A stretch of 58,520 nt of DNA from Alicyclobacillus sacchari (GCF_004366795.1 NZ_SORF01000014.1:1-58520), one strand, 5' to 3'; counted from the first letter of the stretch, positions 17,538 through 26,271 are shown. The notes: generated by a model not told the origin, from the sequence alone. Numbers and translations are program-made.

Positions 17538-18280
17538 GCGTTCACCGCCTTTCCAAGTTGCATGCCTTCCATCAGGAGTTCTGCCAGGTGCATCACGCGC
17601 ACTGCACGATTGGTGCGGCGCAGTCGGCCGCCAATGTTCATCAGGCATCCCATGTCCGTGCCAACCAAGACTTCTGCATCGGTCCTTGCAACGTTTTCTG
17701 CCTTTTCGTCGACCATCGCGCCTGAAATTTCACCCATTTTCACGGCAAACGTCCCCCCGAAGCCACAGCAATCCGTCGCGTAGGGGAGCTCGACGATCTC
17801 GATGTCGTGCACGCCTTGCAGTAACTGCATGGGCTCATCCTTGACGCCAAGCAGCCGCGATCCGTGGCAGGATGGGTGATATGTCACCCGATGCGGAAAA
17901 CGGGCCCCCAGATCCGTGATCTGCAATTGCTTGACCATAAATTGCGAGAACTCGTAGGTTTTGTTTGCCAAGTCCACAGCAGCCTGATGTAGTTGCGGAT
18001 CGTTGGCAAACAACTGGGGATAGTAGTGATGGATCATACCGACACAGGAACCGGATGGACTCACAACGACATCGCTGTCCCGGAATGCGCGCAGGAGTGT
18101 CATGCCGACGTCTCGAGCTTCATCCGTGTATCCGCTGTTGAATGCAGGCTGCCCACAGCATGTCTGTTGAGGCGGGAATGAGACATCACAGCCGCATTCC
18201 TGCAGTATGCGGGTCAATGAAACACCGACGTTTGGAAAGACGCTGTCGACGACACAAGTGATAAACAAGCTGACTTTCAT
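17534..18280 (-). CDS. lutA: L-lactate utilisation protein LutA
   Basis: This 248-residue protein has two cysteine-rich CCG domains typical of LutA and of GlpC/heterodisulfide-reductase-like subunits. The motifs are QTCCGQPAFNSGY (about 38-50), PSGSCVGM (about 74), YHPSCHGSRLLG (about 132) and DCCGFGGTFAVK (about 170). The ATG at 18280 has GGAGGG nine bases upstream; an in-frame extension upstream lacks a binding site. It is the first gene of the lut operon. Confidence 0.9.
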   Translation of the reverse strand: MKVSLFITCVVDSVFPNVGVSLTRILQECGCDVSFPPQQTCCGQPAFNSGYTDEARDVGMTLLRAFRDSDVVVSPSGSCVGMIHHYYPQLFANDPQLHQAAVDLANKTYEFSQFMVKQLQITDLGARFPHRVTYHPSCHGSRLLGVKDEPMQLLQGVHDIEIVELPYATDCCGFGGTFAVKMGEISGAMVDEKAENVARTDAEVLVGTDMGCLMNIGGRLRRTNRAVRVMHLAELLMEGMQLGKAVNA

Positions 18281-18488
18281 CGAGCAACCCTCCAAGCAAC
18301 TCACAAAACATCTAAAAGACCAGAGAGAAAAGGGCCTTGTCGTACATTTCGAATGTTTGCTGCTGATTTGGGATAACGCTTTCATCCTTCATCATAACGC
18401 AAAATGCTAAAGAATGTTTTGAAACTTGAATGCAAACGCATCATAGCAAATAAACAGGCACAAATCAACGTAAACAAAAATCCGTTAG

Positions 18489-18920
18489 TCAATCGGTTGT
18501 CAGGCTGTGCATGCGCAAGAGCCCGATGCCGAGAATGAGCAACAAACAGGCGACGAGATCGAACGCGATGTCATACTGAATTTGCATTGGGCCGGGCCGA
18601 ACATGATGAATTTGCAGAATGTGATGATCAATGACTCCCTCAAGCAGATTGAAAACCCCGCCTCCGAGTAGGAGGGCGCCCCAAAACCGACGGTTGCGCA
18701 GGGTTTTATCGCTCGCCCCATCCTGCCAGAGGACGAAGGTACCCGCCACCATCAAGGCCGTGGTTACAACATGTAACAACCCATCACTGACGATCTGATC
18801 ATGCCGGTTTGTCCACATGTATGTACTGTGCCATTGCAATAGTTGGTGAAATACAATGCCGTCCAGCATACCCGTGAGTCCCATACCAAACAAAAGCGCG
18901 CCAAGTCGCGTACGTTCCAT
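18489..18920 (-). CDS. DUF2243 family membrane protein
   Basis: This 143-residue protein has four predicted membrane segments (about 8-25, 48-65, 80-98 and 118-136). The HQLLQWH motif near residue 25 and a matching DHHILQIHH near 102 place it in DUF2243. The paired histidine-rich motifs suggest metal or heme contact, but function is unknown. The ATG at 18920 is chosen because GAGGAGG lies six bases upstream; the longer in-frame extension has no support. It is divergent from the spoVA-like cluster and shares the 138-base gap with it. Confidence 0.75.
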   Translation of the reverse strand: MERTRLGALLFGMGLTGMLDGIVFHQLLQWHSTYMWTNRHDQIVSDGLLHVVTTALMVAGTFVLWQDGASDKTLRNRRFWGALLLGGGVFNLLEGVIDHHILQIHHVRPGPMQIQYDIAFDLVACLLLILGIGLLRMHSLTTD

Positions 18921-19058
18921 GTGTATCCTCCTCATGGTGCTCATGGCAAGTATGAGCGGCTTCGTCGCGCGGTATACACGAATTTCCACGCACCCTGTCG
19001 CATATGGGCACGACGCGGACGGAACATTACACTCATCACGCATGGAGGTGATTTGCCA

Positions 19059-19265
19059 ATGACCATTGCACAGCAGGTCAAGACGACGTTGGCGAGTTTG
19101 AAGAGTGCGCAAGCGAATCTTGAATCGTTTGCCCTCGCGACCCAAAACAAGCAGGCAAAACAGGTCTATACGCAGGCTGCGCAAACGACGCAGTCGGTTG
19201 TGGATCAGCTGCAGCAGCGCGTGGGCCAGCTCGAAAAGGAAGAGCCGACGTACAAAGGTTTCTAA
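19059..19265 (+). CDS. DUF1657 domain small protein
   Basis: This 68-residue soluble alpha-helical protein starts with MTIAQQVKTTLASLKSAQAN. GGAGGTGATTTGCCA sits before the ATG. DUF1657 proteins are regularly found with extra spoVA gene sets in spore formers; their function is not known. The same helical pattern (SAQANLESFALAT, then YTQAAQTTQSVVDQL) reappears at the C-terminus of the next protein, so the two probably arose by duplication and may interact. It is the first gene of a cluster with DUF421, spoVAC, spoVAD and spoVAEb. Confidence 0.8.
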   Translation: MTIAQQVKTTLASLKSAQANLESFALATQNKQAKQVYTQAAQTTQSVVDQLQQRVGQLEKEEPTYKGF

Positions 19266-19290
19266 AATCGCAAAAATACAACGCAAATGT

Positions 19291-19315
19291 AGCCAGGAGG
19301 CATTGCCTCCTGGCT
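19291..19315 (+). promoter_or_regulatory. Intercistronic hairpin inside the spoVA-like cluster
   Basis: AGCCAGGAGGC (19291-19301) pairs perfectly with GCCTCCTGGCT (19305-19315) over a three-base loop. It lies between the DUF1657 and DUF421 genes, immediately before the AAAGGGG ribosome binding site of DUF421. There is no T-tract. It may act as partial terminator or mRNA stabiliser, so that the small protein is made in excess. Confidence 0.5.
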
Positions 19316-19331
19316 CAAAGGGGTTATCGAA

Positions 19332-20192
19332 GTGCCGGAATGGGTTCACATCATTATTCGGACGCTCATATCGTTTTGTGCCATGTTTGTATTTGCAAGA
19401 CTGATTGGAAAGCGTCAGCTGTCGCAAATTACATTTTTTGAATACATAGTCGGTATCGCCATTGGCGACATGGCGTCGATTATTCCTGACGAGCTGGATT
19501 CTCCTTTGTATCACGGCCTATTGCCAATGGCGGTTTATACGATCCTGCCTATTGCGCTTAGTTGGGTGGCATTAAAAAGTAAATCGGCTCGTGATTTTCT
19601 GGAAGGTCATGCGCGGGTTTTAATTCGGGACGGAAAAATTTTAGAGGACAACCTCAAGAAAGAGCGTATGTCCACGGACGAGTTGCTTGAGCATCTTCGA
19701 AGCAAAAATGTGTTCAAAGTTGCGGACGTCGAATTTGCACTCATGGAGTCAAATGGTACGGTTAACGTCTTGTTGAAGTCCGAACAGCAGCCATTGACAC
19801 CGAAACGGATGGGGTGGCAGGTACCACCGGAAGTCGAGCCTCAAGCCGTGATTATGGACGGAGAAATTATGGATGAGGCGTTGGCGACGATCGGATTTAA
19901 TCGGGCATGGCTGAAGGCGGAGTTAGACAAGCAAGGGGTTGCCGTTGAAAACGTCTTTTTGGCGCAGGTAGATGCCACCGGCCAACTGTATATCGATGTA
20001 TACGAGGATAAACTAAAAATCCCTGAACCGCAGACCATGCCGCTGACGAACATCGCGCTGAAAAAAGCGCAGGCTGATCTGGAGTCGTTTGCACTTGCGA
20101 CCAACGACGCGCGGGCAAAACGCATGTATACGGAAGCTGCCAAACGCATACAGCAAGTGATTGACCAGGTTGGGCCATACCTGACTCGCTAG
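19332..20192 (+). CDS. DUF421 (YetF-like) membrane protein with C-terminal DUF1657
   Basis: This 286-residue protein has an N-terminal membrane part with two or three segments (about 5-80). A cytoplasmic DUF421 domain follows (about 85-225), including GKRQLSQITFFEYIVGIAIGD near residue 24 and ARVLIRDGKI near 92. The last 50 residues (NIALKKAQADLESFALATND, then YTEAAKRIQQVIDQV) are a DUF1657 copy matching the small protein encoded just upstream. The GTG start follows AAAGGGGTTATCGAA. DUF421 plus DUF1657 next to spoVAC-D-Eb is the layout of the mobile spoVA2mob operon, so a role in the spore inner membrane is inferred. Confidence 0.82.
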   Translation: MPEWVHIIIRTLISFCAMFVFARLIGKRQLSQITFFEYIVGIAIGDMASIIPDELDSPLYHGLLPMAVYTILPIALSWVALKSKSARDFLEGHARVLIRDGKILEDNLKKERMSTDELLEHLRSKNVFKVADVEFALMESNGTVNVLLKSEQQPLTPKRMGWQVPPEVEPQAVIMDGEIMDEALATIGFNRAWLKAELDKQGVAVENVFLAQVDATGQLYIDVYEDKLKIPEPQTMPLTNIALKKAQADLESFALATNDARAKRMYTEAAKRIQQVIDQVGPYLTR

Positions 20193-20203
20193 GGGGGACG
20201 GCG

Positions 20204-20677
20204 ATGGCAAATCAAAAATTGAAAAAAGCCACACCCACGATGCAGCGATATCAGCAGTTTGCCAAAGCGCGTGAACCCGCGCGACCGATTTTGCGCAATT
20301 TCGCCGTGGCGTTTCTCGTAGGCGGCTTGATTTGCGTATTGGGACAAGCAATACAGGATCTGTTTGTGCATGTGTTCGGGTTTAGCCAAAAGGACGCTGC
20401 GAATCCGACTGTGGCCGTACTGATTGCATTGACCGCCCTGGCCACGGGAGTGGGCGCGTTTGACAAGTTTGCCCGCTGGGCAGGAGCAGGGACGGCTGTG
20501 CCGGTGACCGGATTTGCAAACTCGATGGTCTCTGCTGCGATGGAATACCGCACAGAGGGCTACGTGCTGGGCGTAGCTGGGAACATGTTCAAGCTGGCCG
20601 GATCCGTCATTGTTTGGGGCGTCGTCTCCGCGTTTTTCATCGGACTCATTCGGACGCTTTTAGTCATAGGGAGGTAA
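20204..20677 (+). CDS. spoVAC: Stage V sporulation protein AC
   Basis: This 157-residue membrane protein has about four segments. In Bacillus, SpoVAC is a mechanosensitive part of the spore inner-membrane channel that moves dipicolinic acid. The signature RNFAVAFLVGGLICVLGQ (about 29-46) and FARWAGAGTAVPVTGFANSM (about 88-107) fit the family. The ATG follows GGGGGGACGGCG. The spacing to spoVAD is three bases. Lacking spoVAA and spoVAB nearby, this belongs to a secondary spoVA set rather than the standard operon. Confidence 0.88.
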   Translation: MANQKLKKATPTMQRYQQFAKAREPARPILRNFAVAFLVGGLICVLGQAIQDLFVHVFGFSQKDAANPTVAVLIALTALATGVGAFDKFARWAGAGTAVPVTGFANSMVSAAMEYRTEGYVLGVAGNMFKLAGSVIVWGVVSAFFIGLIRTLLVIGR

Positions 20678-20680
20678 ACC

Positions 20681-21709
20681 ATGCTTGTTGGATATCAGAG
20701 TTGGGCATTTCCAAGCAACCCCATGATTTTGTCCACAGCCGTGATCGGTGGACCTATGGAGGGGAGAGGACCGCTAGCGGACGAGTTTGATCTTTTGCAT
20801 AGCGATCTGCGGATGCAACAAAAAAGCTGGGAGCAGGCGGAGCGCATGTTGCTCGATGAGACATGTGCAAAGGCAATTGAAAAAGCGGGACTATCCAAAG
20901 ACAACATCACATTTTTTATTGCAGGGGATCTGATGAATCAAATTATCTCATCCTCCTTTGCAGCACGCACATTGTCGATGCCCTACTTGGGTATTTTTGG
21001 CGCTTGCTCGACGTCTATGGAGGGGCTGGCGTTGGCCTCTCTTATGATTGACGCCGATTCCGCCCGATACGTGATGACAGGTACGGTTAGCCACAATGCG
21101 GCTGCCGAGAAGCATTATCGTTACCCGACCGAATATGGCGCACAAAAGCCTCCCACCGCCCAGTGGACGGTGACGGCGGGTGGGGCGGCGATTGTTACGG
21201 CGAACGACGGTTCGGGCAATCATCCTATCGTGACCCGGGCTACGGTCGGGCGCGTGATCGATATGGGGCTAACCGACCCGTTTAACATGGGGGCGGCCAT
21301 GGCGCCTGCCGCGTTCGACACATTGGTGAGTCATTTTCGCGACTTCGATCTCGCGTACGACTACTATGACTTGATTATCACCGGAGATTTGGGGAAAGTG
21401 GGCCACCGCATTCTGCTTGATCTTTGTGAACAACATGATGTACCGGTTCCGCGAGATCGGTTCAAAGACGCAGGCATGATGGTCTATGGAGATATACCAG
21501 ATGTATGGTCTGGCGGCAGTGGGTGTGGGTGTTCCGCCTCTGTTGCGTACGGTTATGTTCAGCGCCAATTGCGTGAGGGGAGGGTGAACAGGGTGCTCAT
21601 GGTGGCAACTGGCGCATTGTTATCGCCGATTTCATACCAGCAGAAGGAGACGATTCCTTGTATTGCACATGCGGCAGCAATGGAACGTGGCGAGGGGAGA
21701 AAATCATGA
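20681..21709 (+). CDS. spoVAD: Stage V sporulation protein AD
   Basis: This 342-residue protein has a thiolase-like fold and binds dipicolinic acid in Bacillus. Characteristic parts are ISSSFAARTLSMPYLGIFGACSTS (about 88-111), HNAAAEKHYRYPTEYGAQKP (about 138-157), and the C-terminal GCGCSASVAYG. The cysteine in GACST is kept. GGGAGGTAAACC precedes the ATG, and the stop overlaps the spoVAEb start (ATGA), so the pair is coupled. Confidence 0.9.
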   Translation: MLVGYQSWAFPSNPMILSTAVIGGPMEGRGPLADEFDLLHSDLRMQQKSWEQAERMLLDETCAKAIEKAGLSKDNITFFIAGDLMNQIISSSFAARTLSMPYLGIFGACSTSMEGLALASLMIDADSARYVMTGTVSHNAAAEKHYRYPTEYGAQKPPTAQWTVTAGGAAIVTANDGSGNHPIVTRATVGRVIDMGLTDPFNMGAAMAPAAFDTLVSHFRDFDLAYDYYDLIITGDLGKVGHRILLDLCEQHDVPVPRDRFKDAGMMVYGDIPDVWSGGSGCGCSASVAYGYVQRQLREGRVNRVLMVATGALLSPISYQQKETIPCIAHAAAMERGEGRKS

Positions 21710-22056
21710 TTTATTTGTGGGCATTTCTTGTGGGTGGGTTTATTTGTTTGATTGGACAATTTCTTATGGACGTCGTCAAGTTGCCACCAGCCAATGTCGT
21801 TTCCTCACTCGTCGTCGCGGGAGCCGTCGTTAGTGGATTTAACCTATACGAGCCGCTTGTCCGATTTGCTGGCGCTGGTGCGACGGTGCCCATTACCTCG
21901 TTTGGTAACGCGTTAGTGCAAGGAGCCATTGCGGAAGGCAAAGTGCATGGTCTGCTTGGGGTCATCACTGGCATATTTGAGTTAACGAGCGCCGGTGTTT
22001 CAGCCGCGATCGTCTTTGCATTTTTGGCTGCTGTCATTTTTCGCCCAAAGGGGTGA
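21706..22056 (+). CDS. spoVAEb: Stage V sporulation protein AEb
   Basis: This 116-residue membrane protein has three to four hydrophobic segments. The motif GGFICLIGQFLMD (about 9-21) and RFAGAGATVPITSFGNAL (about 52-69) parallel those in SpoVAC, as is known for this pair. The ATG overlaps the spoVAD stop. It closes the cluster; no terminator is evident before the next gene. Confidence 0.88.
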   Translation: MIYLWAFLVGGFICLIGQFLMDVVKLPPANVVSSLVVAGAVVSGFNLYEPLVRFAGAGATVPITSFGNALVQGAIAEGKVHGLLGVITGIFELTSAGVSAAIVFAFLAAVIFRPKG

Positions 22057-22200
22057 TTGAGAAACCAATCGGATCGAAATTGAAAGGTAAAGGATTTGTC
22101 CATAGAATTTCCATGAAACATCAAGCCCACGAGAATCGTCAGCTAGGTATAATCTTAGAGGGAATTCGACACGAACAGCGCCGACAGGGGGAGTTTCGAC

Positions 22201-24126
22201 ATGCCGAAGCCAATGGGTGGCAACGGCCGCTATATGCCAGGTCTCGACGGCTTGCGGGCACTCGCAGTGCTCGCTGTTATTGCGTACCATCTAAATCTCA
22301 GCTGGGCCCCCGGCGGTCTGTTGGGTGTGCAAGTCTTTTTTGTCTTGTCGGGCTATCTAATTACGGATTTATTAATTGCACAATGGAAGCGAAATGGACG
22401 AATTCTGCTCGGGGACTTTTGGTTGCGCCGCGCGAGACGATTGTTGCCGGCCATGTTCTCCATGCTCGTGGCCGTCATGGCTTGGGTGTGGTTCGAGGAT
22501 CGAACGCAGTTCACGCAATTTCGGCAGGATGCAATTGCGTCGATTTGCTACGTGAGCAATTGGTGGTTTATCTTTCATAAGGTATCCTACTTCGCCAGCT
22601 TTGGGCGTCAGACACCGCTCGGCCACCTGTGGTCGCTGGCGGTTGAAGAGCAGTTTTACTTGATATGGCCACTTGTGCTGATACTCGGTCTACGATTTTT
22701 GCGTCGGCGCGGTAGTATGCTCATTGCGACGTTGGCACTTGCGCTCGTGTCCGCTCTCTGGATGGGTATCTTGTACCAGCCTGGCCTCGATCCCAGCCGC
22801 GTTTACTATGGCACCGATACGAGGGCGTTCGGCCTGCTGATAGGTGCATCTGTGGCATTTGTCTGGCCAAGTAGTCAATTTTCGCGCGGTCTTACGGTGT
22901 CGGTGCGGCGCTGGCTCGACGTTGTTGGCTTTCTGGCTTTGCTCTGCATCCTATGGATGATTTGGCAGACCAATGAGTACGAGAATTTTTTGTATCGCGG
23001 CGGATTGTTCCTCCTGTCCATAGCGACGGCCGTTCTCGTGGCCTGTCTCGCCCATCCGGATACGCGTTTGGGCCGTTTGTTCGGTATGCAGCCGTTACGC
23101 TGGCTCGGTGTTCGTTCCTATGGTATCTATTTGTGGCACTTTCCGATCATCGTATTGACCACTCCGCTGATGGATGCGAACCAGTTTAACGGTGGTCGAG
23201 CCGCGGCGCAGGTTTTGGCGAGCATCGTGATCGCGGCTTTGTCGTGGCGGCTGTTGGAAGAGCCGATCCGCCGTCTCGGCAGGCGCAAACATGTCGGTGC
23301 GCCGGATAGAACAGTGCGTGTACGTCGACGTCATCCTGGCAGATGGGCGTTTGCAGGGAGTGCTGCGGCCGTCGTCGTGCTCTTTTGCGCAGGCATGACG
23401 GCATATGCCCCAACGGTTGTCGCGACTTTGGGTAATGATGTGCGTGAACTGGATCACCAAGGCGGACCGCAAACGGATACAGATGGAACGCACCCGGTGA
23501 AATCTACCGTCGGGAATGGCGCGAGCGGTTCGGGGAAAGCTATCAATCGTGCTCCGCATAGTAGCACAGGAGCAGGCACAGCGATTGAGAAAACCACGGT
23601 CGATACCACCGGACATGAAAAGGCGCAGCCGATTTCGGCAAAAGCTCCAAAAACAGAAAGCGGTGTCGGTGTCAGCGCGATCGGCGATTCCGTCATGGTC
23701 GATGCTACTCCGTATTTGCAGAAGTTACTTCCAGGTATCGTGTGCGACGGCATGGTGGGCAGGCAGATGTATCAAGCGCCGGAGGCGGTTGCACAGCTCA
23801 AGGCTAAAGGTGAACTGGGCGATATCGTCATTATCGAGTTAGGCACCAATGGTCCGTTTAGCAAATCACAACTCGTCTCGTTGCTGCAGTCGCTTGGCCC
23901 AGTGAAACGCATTATTCTGGTGAATACACGCGTTCCCCGACCTTGGCAAAACGTGGTCAATCAAACGTTGGCGCAGGTTGCGCAGACGTTTCCGCATACG
24001 GAGTTGGTCGATTGGTATCAGGCGAGTGCGGGGCATAGCGCATACTTTTATGAGGACGGGGTGCACTTGAACCCACAGGGAGCCGCCTTTTATGCGTCAC
24101 TGCTGGCCAAAGCGGTCGAGCAATGA
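22201..24126 (+). CDS. OatA-like acyltransferase with extracellular SGNH domain
   Basis: This 641-residue protein would O-acetylate a cell-envelope glycan, such as peptidoglycan or a secreted polysaccharide. The N-terminal acyltransferase_3 domain (about 10-385) has ten or so membrane segments, with GLDGLRALAVLAVIAYH at the start and LWSLAVEEQFYLIWP (about 140). A low-complexity linker (about 415-490) leads to a C-terminal SGNH domain with an intact GDS (SAIGDSVMVDA, about 495), ELGTNG (about 545) and DGVHLNPQG (about 620), the usual Ser and Asp-His residues. The ATG follows AGGGGGAGTTTCGAC. It stands alone after the spoVA cluster, and a TATAAT at 22148-22153 may be its -10. Confidence 0.85.
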   Translation: MPKPMGGNGRYMPGLDGLRALAVLAVIAYHLNLSWAPGGLLGVQVFFVLSGYLITDLLIAQWKRNGRILLGDFWLRRARRLLPAMFSMLVAVMAWVWFEDRTQFTQFRQDAIASICYVSNWWFIFHKVSYFASFGRQTPLGHLWSLAVEEQFYLIWPLVLILGLRFLRRRGSMLIATLALALVSALWMGILYQPGLDPSRVYYGTDTRAFGLLIGASVAFVWPSSQFSRGLTVSVRRWLDVVGFLALLCILWMIWQTNEYENFLYRGGLFLLSIATAVLVACLAHPDTRLGRLFGMQPLRWLGVRSYGIYLWHFPIIVLTTPLMDANQFNGGRAAAQVLASIVIAALSWRLLEEPIRRLGRRKHVGAPDRTVRVRRRHPGRWAFAGSAAAVVVLFCAGMTAYAPTVVATLGNDVRELDHQGGPQTDTDGTHPVKSTVGNGASGSGKAINRAPHSSTGAGTAIEKTTVDTTGHEKAQPISAKAPKTESGVGVSAIGDSVMVDATPYLQKLLPGIVCDGMVGRQMYQAPEAVAQLKAKGELGDIVIIELGTNGPFSKSQLVSLLQSLGPVKRIILVNTRVPRPWQNVVNQTLAQVAQTFPHTELVDWYQASAGHSAYFYEDGVHLNPQGAAFYASLLAKAVEQ

Positions 24127-24154
24127 GCCGATGTGGCACAGGAGATGATGCAGG

Positions 24155-25216
24155 TTGCAGTTGTCCGTGTCGCCGATTGCGTTGCGGCACTTTGCTCGCG
24201 CGTGTTTTTCGGCAGTTGGCGTTGTACAAGACGATGCGGATTGGGCAGCCACAGCGATGGTTGAAGCTGATTTGCAGGGGTTGAGCACGCATGGCACCAT
24301 GCGCCTCAAAGCCTACATCGAGGGGTTACAACGCGGTAAAATCAATCCTCGACCGCAGATGGTATGGAAACGAACAGGGCCGGTGACTGCCATCCTTGAT
24401 GGCGACAATGCCCTTGGCTGTGTCAGCGCGAAACAGGCCGCCAATTTCGCGGTCGATCTCGCGCGCAAGGCAGGTCTGGGTGCCGTGGCGGTGTATCGGG
24501 GAAACCACGTGGGAGCACTCTCTCTGTACGCAGAATGGGCGACACATTATGGAGTGATAGGGCTCTGCTGTTGTAACACGTATCCCGCTGTTCCACCCAC
24601 GGGTGGACGTAAGCCGTTTTTTGGGACCAATCCCATTGCATTCGCGGCTCCGACGAATGCCGAATACTCGCTTTCCATCGATCTCGCGACAAGCGTCGTG
24701 GCCCGCGGTCATATCATTCAGGCGGCGCGGCGCGGTGAAGCAATTCCGGAGGGCTGGGCGGTGGACTGTGAAGGACGTGCCACCGTTGATCCCAAGGCAG
24801 CCTTGGCGGGTTCCCTTTTGCCGATGGCAGGTGCAAAAGGCTATGCTCTTGCGATGATGATCGAAGTATTGGCAGGGGTATTATCGGGTGCACGCGTTGG
24901 GGATGACGTGGGATCCATGTTTGGGACGGATGATGAGCCTCCTGGAAACGGATTCTTTTACTTGGCGATTCATCCTGAACACTTTGTCGGTCAAGGGGTT
25001 TTTTTGGAACGCATACAGACACTGATCGACGATGTGCACGATATTCCCTTGGCAGAAGGCAGTGAACGGATATATGTCCCTGGAGAACGGCGATTTCTCA
25101 CCAAGCAGCGTCGGCGCGCAGAAGGGATTCCGATTTCTCGGGAGGTCTGGGACGACTTTATGGCGCTTGCGCAAGCTTTGGATGTGAACCTGCCCGAATA
25201 CACACAGGCCCGGTGA
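24155..25216 (+). CDS. Malate/lactate dehydrogenase family (Ldh2) oxidoreductase
   Basis: This 353-residue NAD(P)-dependent 2-hydroxyacid dehydrogenase is of the Ldh2/YlbC type, which is unrelated to the classic lactate dehydrogenase fold. Family marks are MVEADLQGLSTHGTMRL (about 31-47, with the conserved His), GNHVGALSLYAEW (about 114), GTNPIAFAAPT (about 157) and AGAKGYALAMMIEVLAG (about 227). The TTG start at 24155 keeps the normal N-terminal length and has AGGAG upstream at a longish spacing. The substrate cannot be told; family members act on malate, L-lactate, ureidoglycolate, sulfolactate or diketogulonate. Confidence 0.78.
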   Translation: MQLSVSPIALRHFARACFSAVGVVQDDADWAATAMVEADLQGLSTHGTMRLKAYIEGLQRGKINPRPQMVWKRTGPVTAILDGDNALGCVSAKQAANFAVDLARKAGLGAVAVYRGNHVGALSLYAEWATHYGVIGLCCCNTYPAVPPTGGRKPFFGTNPIAFAAPTNAEYSLSIDLATSVVARGHIIQAARRGEAIPEGWAVDCEGRATVDPKAALAGSLLPMAGAKGYALAMMIEVLAGVLSGARVGDDVGSMFGTDDEPPGNGFFYLAIHPEHFVGQGVFLERIQTLIDDVHDIPLAEGSERIYVPGERRFLTKQRRRAEGIPISREVWDDFMALAQALDVNLPEYTQAR

Positions 25217-25231
25217 TCCTCACCGGGCCTG
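25205..25231. terminator. Bidirectional terminator between convergent genes
   Basis: CAGGCCCGGTGA (25205-25216) pairs perfectly with TCACCGGGCCTG (25220-25231) around a three-base loop. The TGA of the dehydrogenase lies inside the stem, and the GH5 gene on the other strand ends a few bases beyond. No clear T-tract is seen on either side. Confidence 0.55.
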
Positions 25232-25236
25232 GATGT

Positions 25237-26271
25237 TCAATGAGCACTGACGATTCGTACCAATTCAGGATACACCACGCGCCCTGCCTTGTTGACTAAA
25301 CCAAAGTTCATTTCCTTATAAGACCAGCAAGCCCTGCCAATCCCCAAGTTTCTGAGTAACTCGACGATATCCCGGTGCCAACCGATGCGACTGGTCAAAG
25401 GCGCCTCGTCGATCACGCCATATTCTCCACAGTAAAGCTGATGGCCGGATCGTTCCATAAACTCTACAGCCGGTTGCAGATAATGCTGCAACAACGCCTT
25501 GTCCATGAACGTGCCCGCCAAGTCGTTTTCGCCACCTCCGAATTCGGGATGGCTGTCGAGAAATTCAGCCAGACCCGGAAAGCGACCCGGATAGTTGATG
25601 GTCTGGTTGTATAACTTCGCGGCTTCCGACCAGCTTGCCTTTTGGTGTGTAAATAAGTGCGGCTTATAGAAATGGAAGGTGTAGACAATGCGGTTGTCGT
25701 TTGGCACGAGCTCGATATGGCGCAGTTCGTCAATGGAGTTGTAGTGATTGCCGCCATACACAATGATACGTTCGGGATCGATCTCGCGAATGGCACGAAT
25801 GGTTCGGTGCGCCAATCGATTCCAGCGCTCACTCGTGGCATCGACCACTTCATTCATCAGTTCAAACCACAGTTGATCCCGCGTGCCTCGATACCGTTTT
25901 GTGAGCATTTCCCAAATAGCGATAAATCGTTGTTGATCCGATTCATCGTCAAACAGCGTATTCGTGTCAAGGGTTCCAAAGCTGTAGCCGGGGGCTCGAT
26001 GCAAGTCGAGCACGAGGCCCAACCCATGTTTTTGACACCATTCCAAGCAATTGTCAATATAGTGTAGGCCTTCTTCAAGGTAGATGCCTGGATGCAGATC
26101 GCTTTCAATAACCGGGTAGTCGAGGGGCAAGCGCACGTGATCCATGCCCCAGGACGCAATACGCGTGATGTCCTCTTCGCGGATGAAGGTATCAAAATGC
26201 TCTTTGCTTGCTTGCCAGTATTGCGAGATCCATCCCCCAAGGTTGACGCCAGACATAAATGTTGAGGGCAT
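25237..26271 (-). CDS. Glycoside hydrolase family 5 (cellulase-like)
   Basis: This 344-residue TIM-barrel glycosidase belongs to the GH5 clan. The N-terminus GVNLGGWISQY and the following DHVRLPLDYPVIE are typical. The acid/base glutamate is in WFELMNEV (about 132) and the nucleophile in YCGEYGV (about 290). There is no signal peptide, so it probably acts in the cytoplasm on imported oligosaccharides. The ATG at 26271 follows GGAAAGGAAG; a longer in-frame start exists but is less supported. The exact substrate (beta-glucan, mannan or other) is unknown, and no transporter or regulator is adjacent. Confidence 0.85.
   Translation of the reverse strand: MPSTFMSGVNLGGWISQYWQASKEHFDTFIREEDITRIASWGMDHVRLPLDYPVIESDLHPGIYLEEGLHYIDNCLEWCQKHGLGLVLDLHRAPGYSFGTLDTNTLFDDESDQQRFIAIWEMLTKRYRGTRDQLWFELMNEVVDATSERWNRLAHRTIRAIREIDPERIIVYGGNHYNSIDELRHIELVPNDNRIVYTFHFYKPHLFTHQKASWSEAAKLYNQTINYPGRFPGLAEFLDSHPEFGGGENDLAGTFMDKALLQHYLQPAVEFMERSGHQLYCGEYGVIDEAPLTSRIGWHRDIVELLRNLGIGRACWSYKEMNFGLVNKAGRVVYPELVRIVSAH

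Noticed and set aside
18921-19514. N-terminal extension of the DUF2243 protein
   Set aside because: The extended frame is antisense to the DUF1657 and DUF421 genes, while a strong ribosome binding site supports the ATG at 18920.
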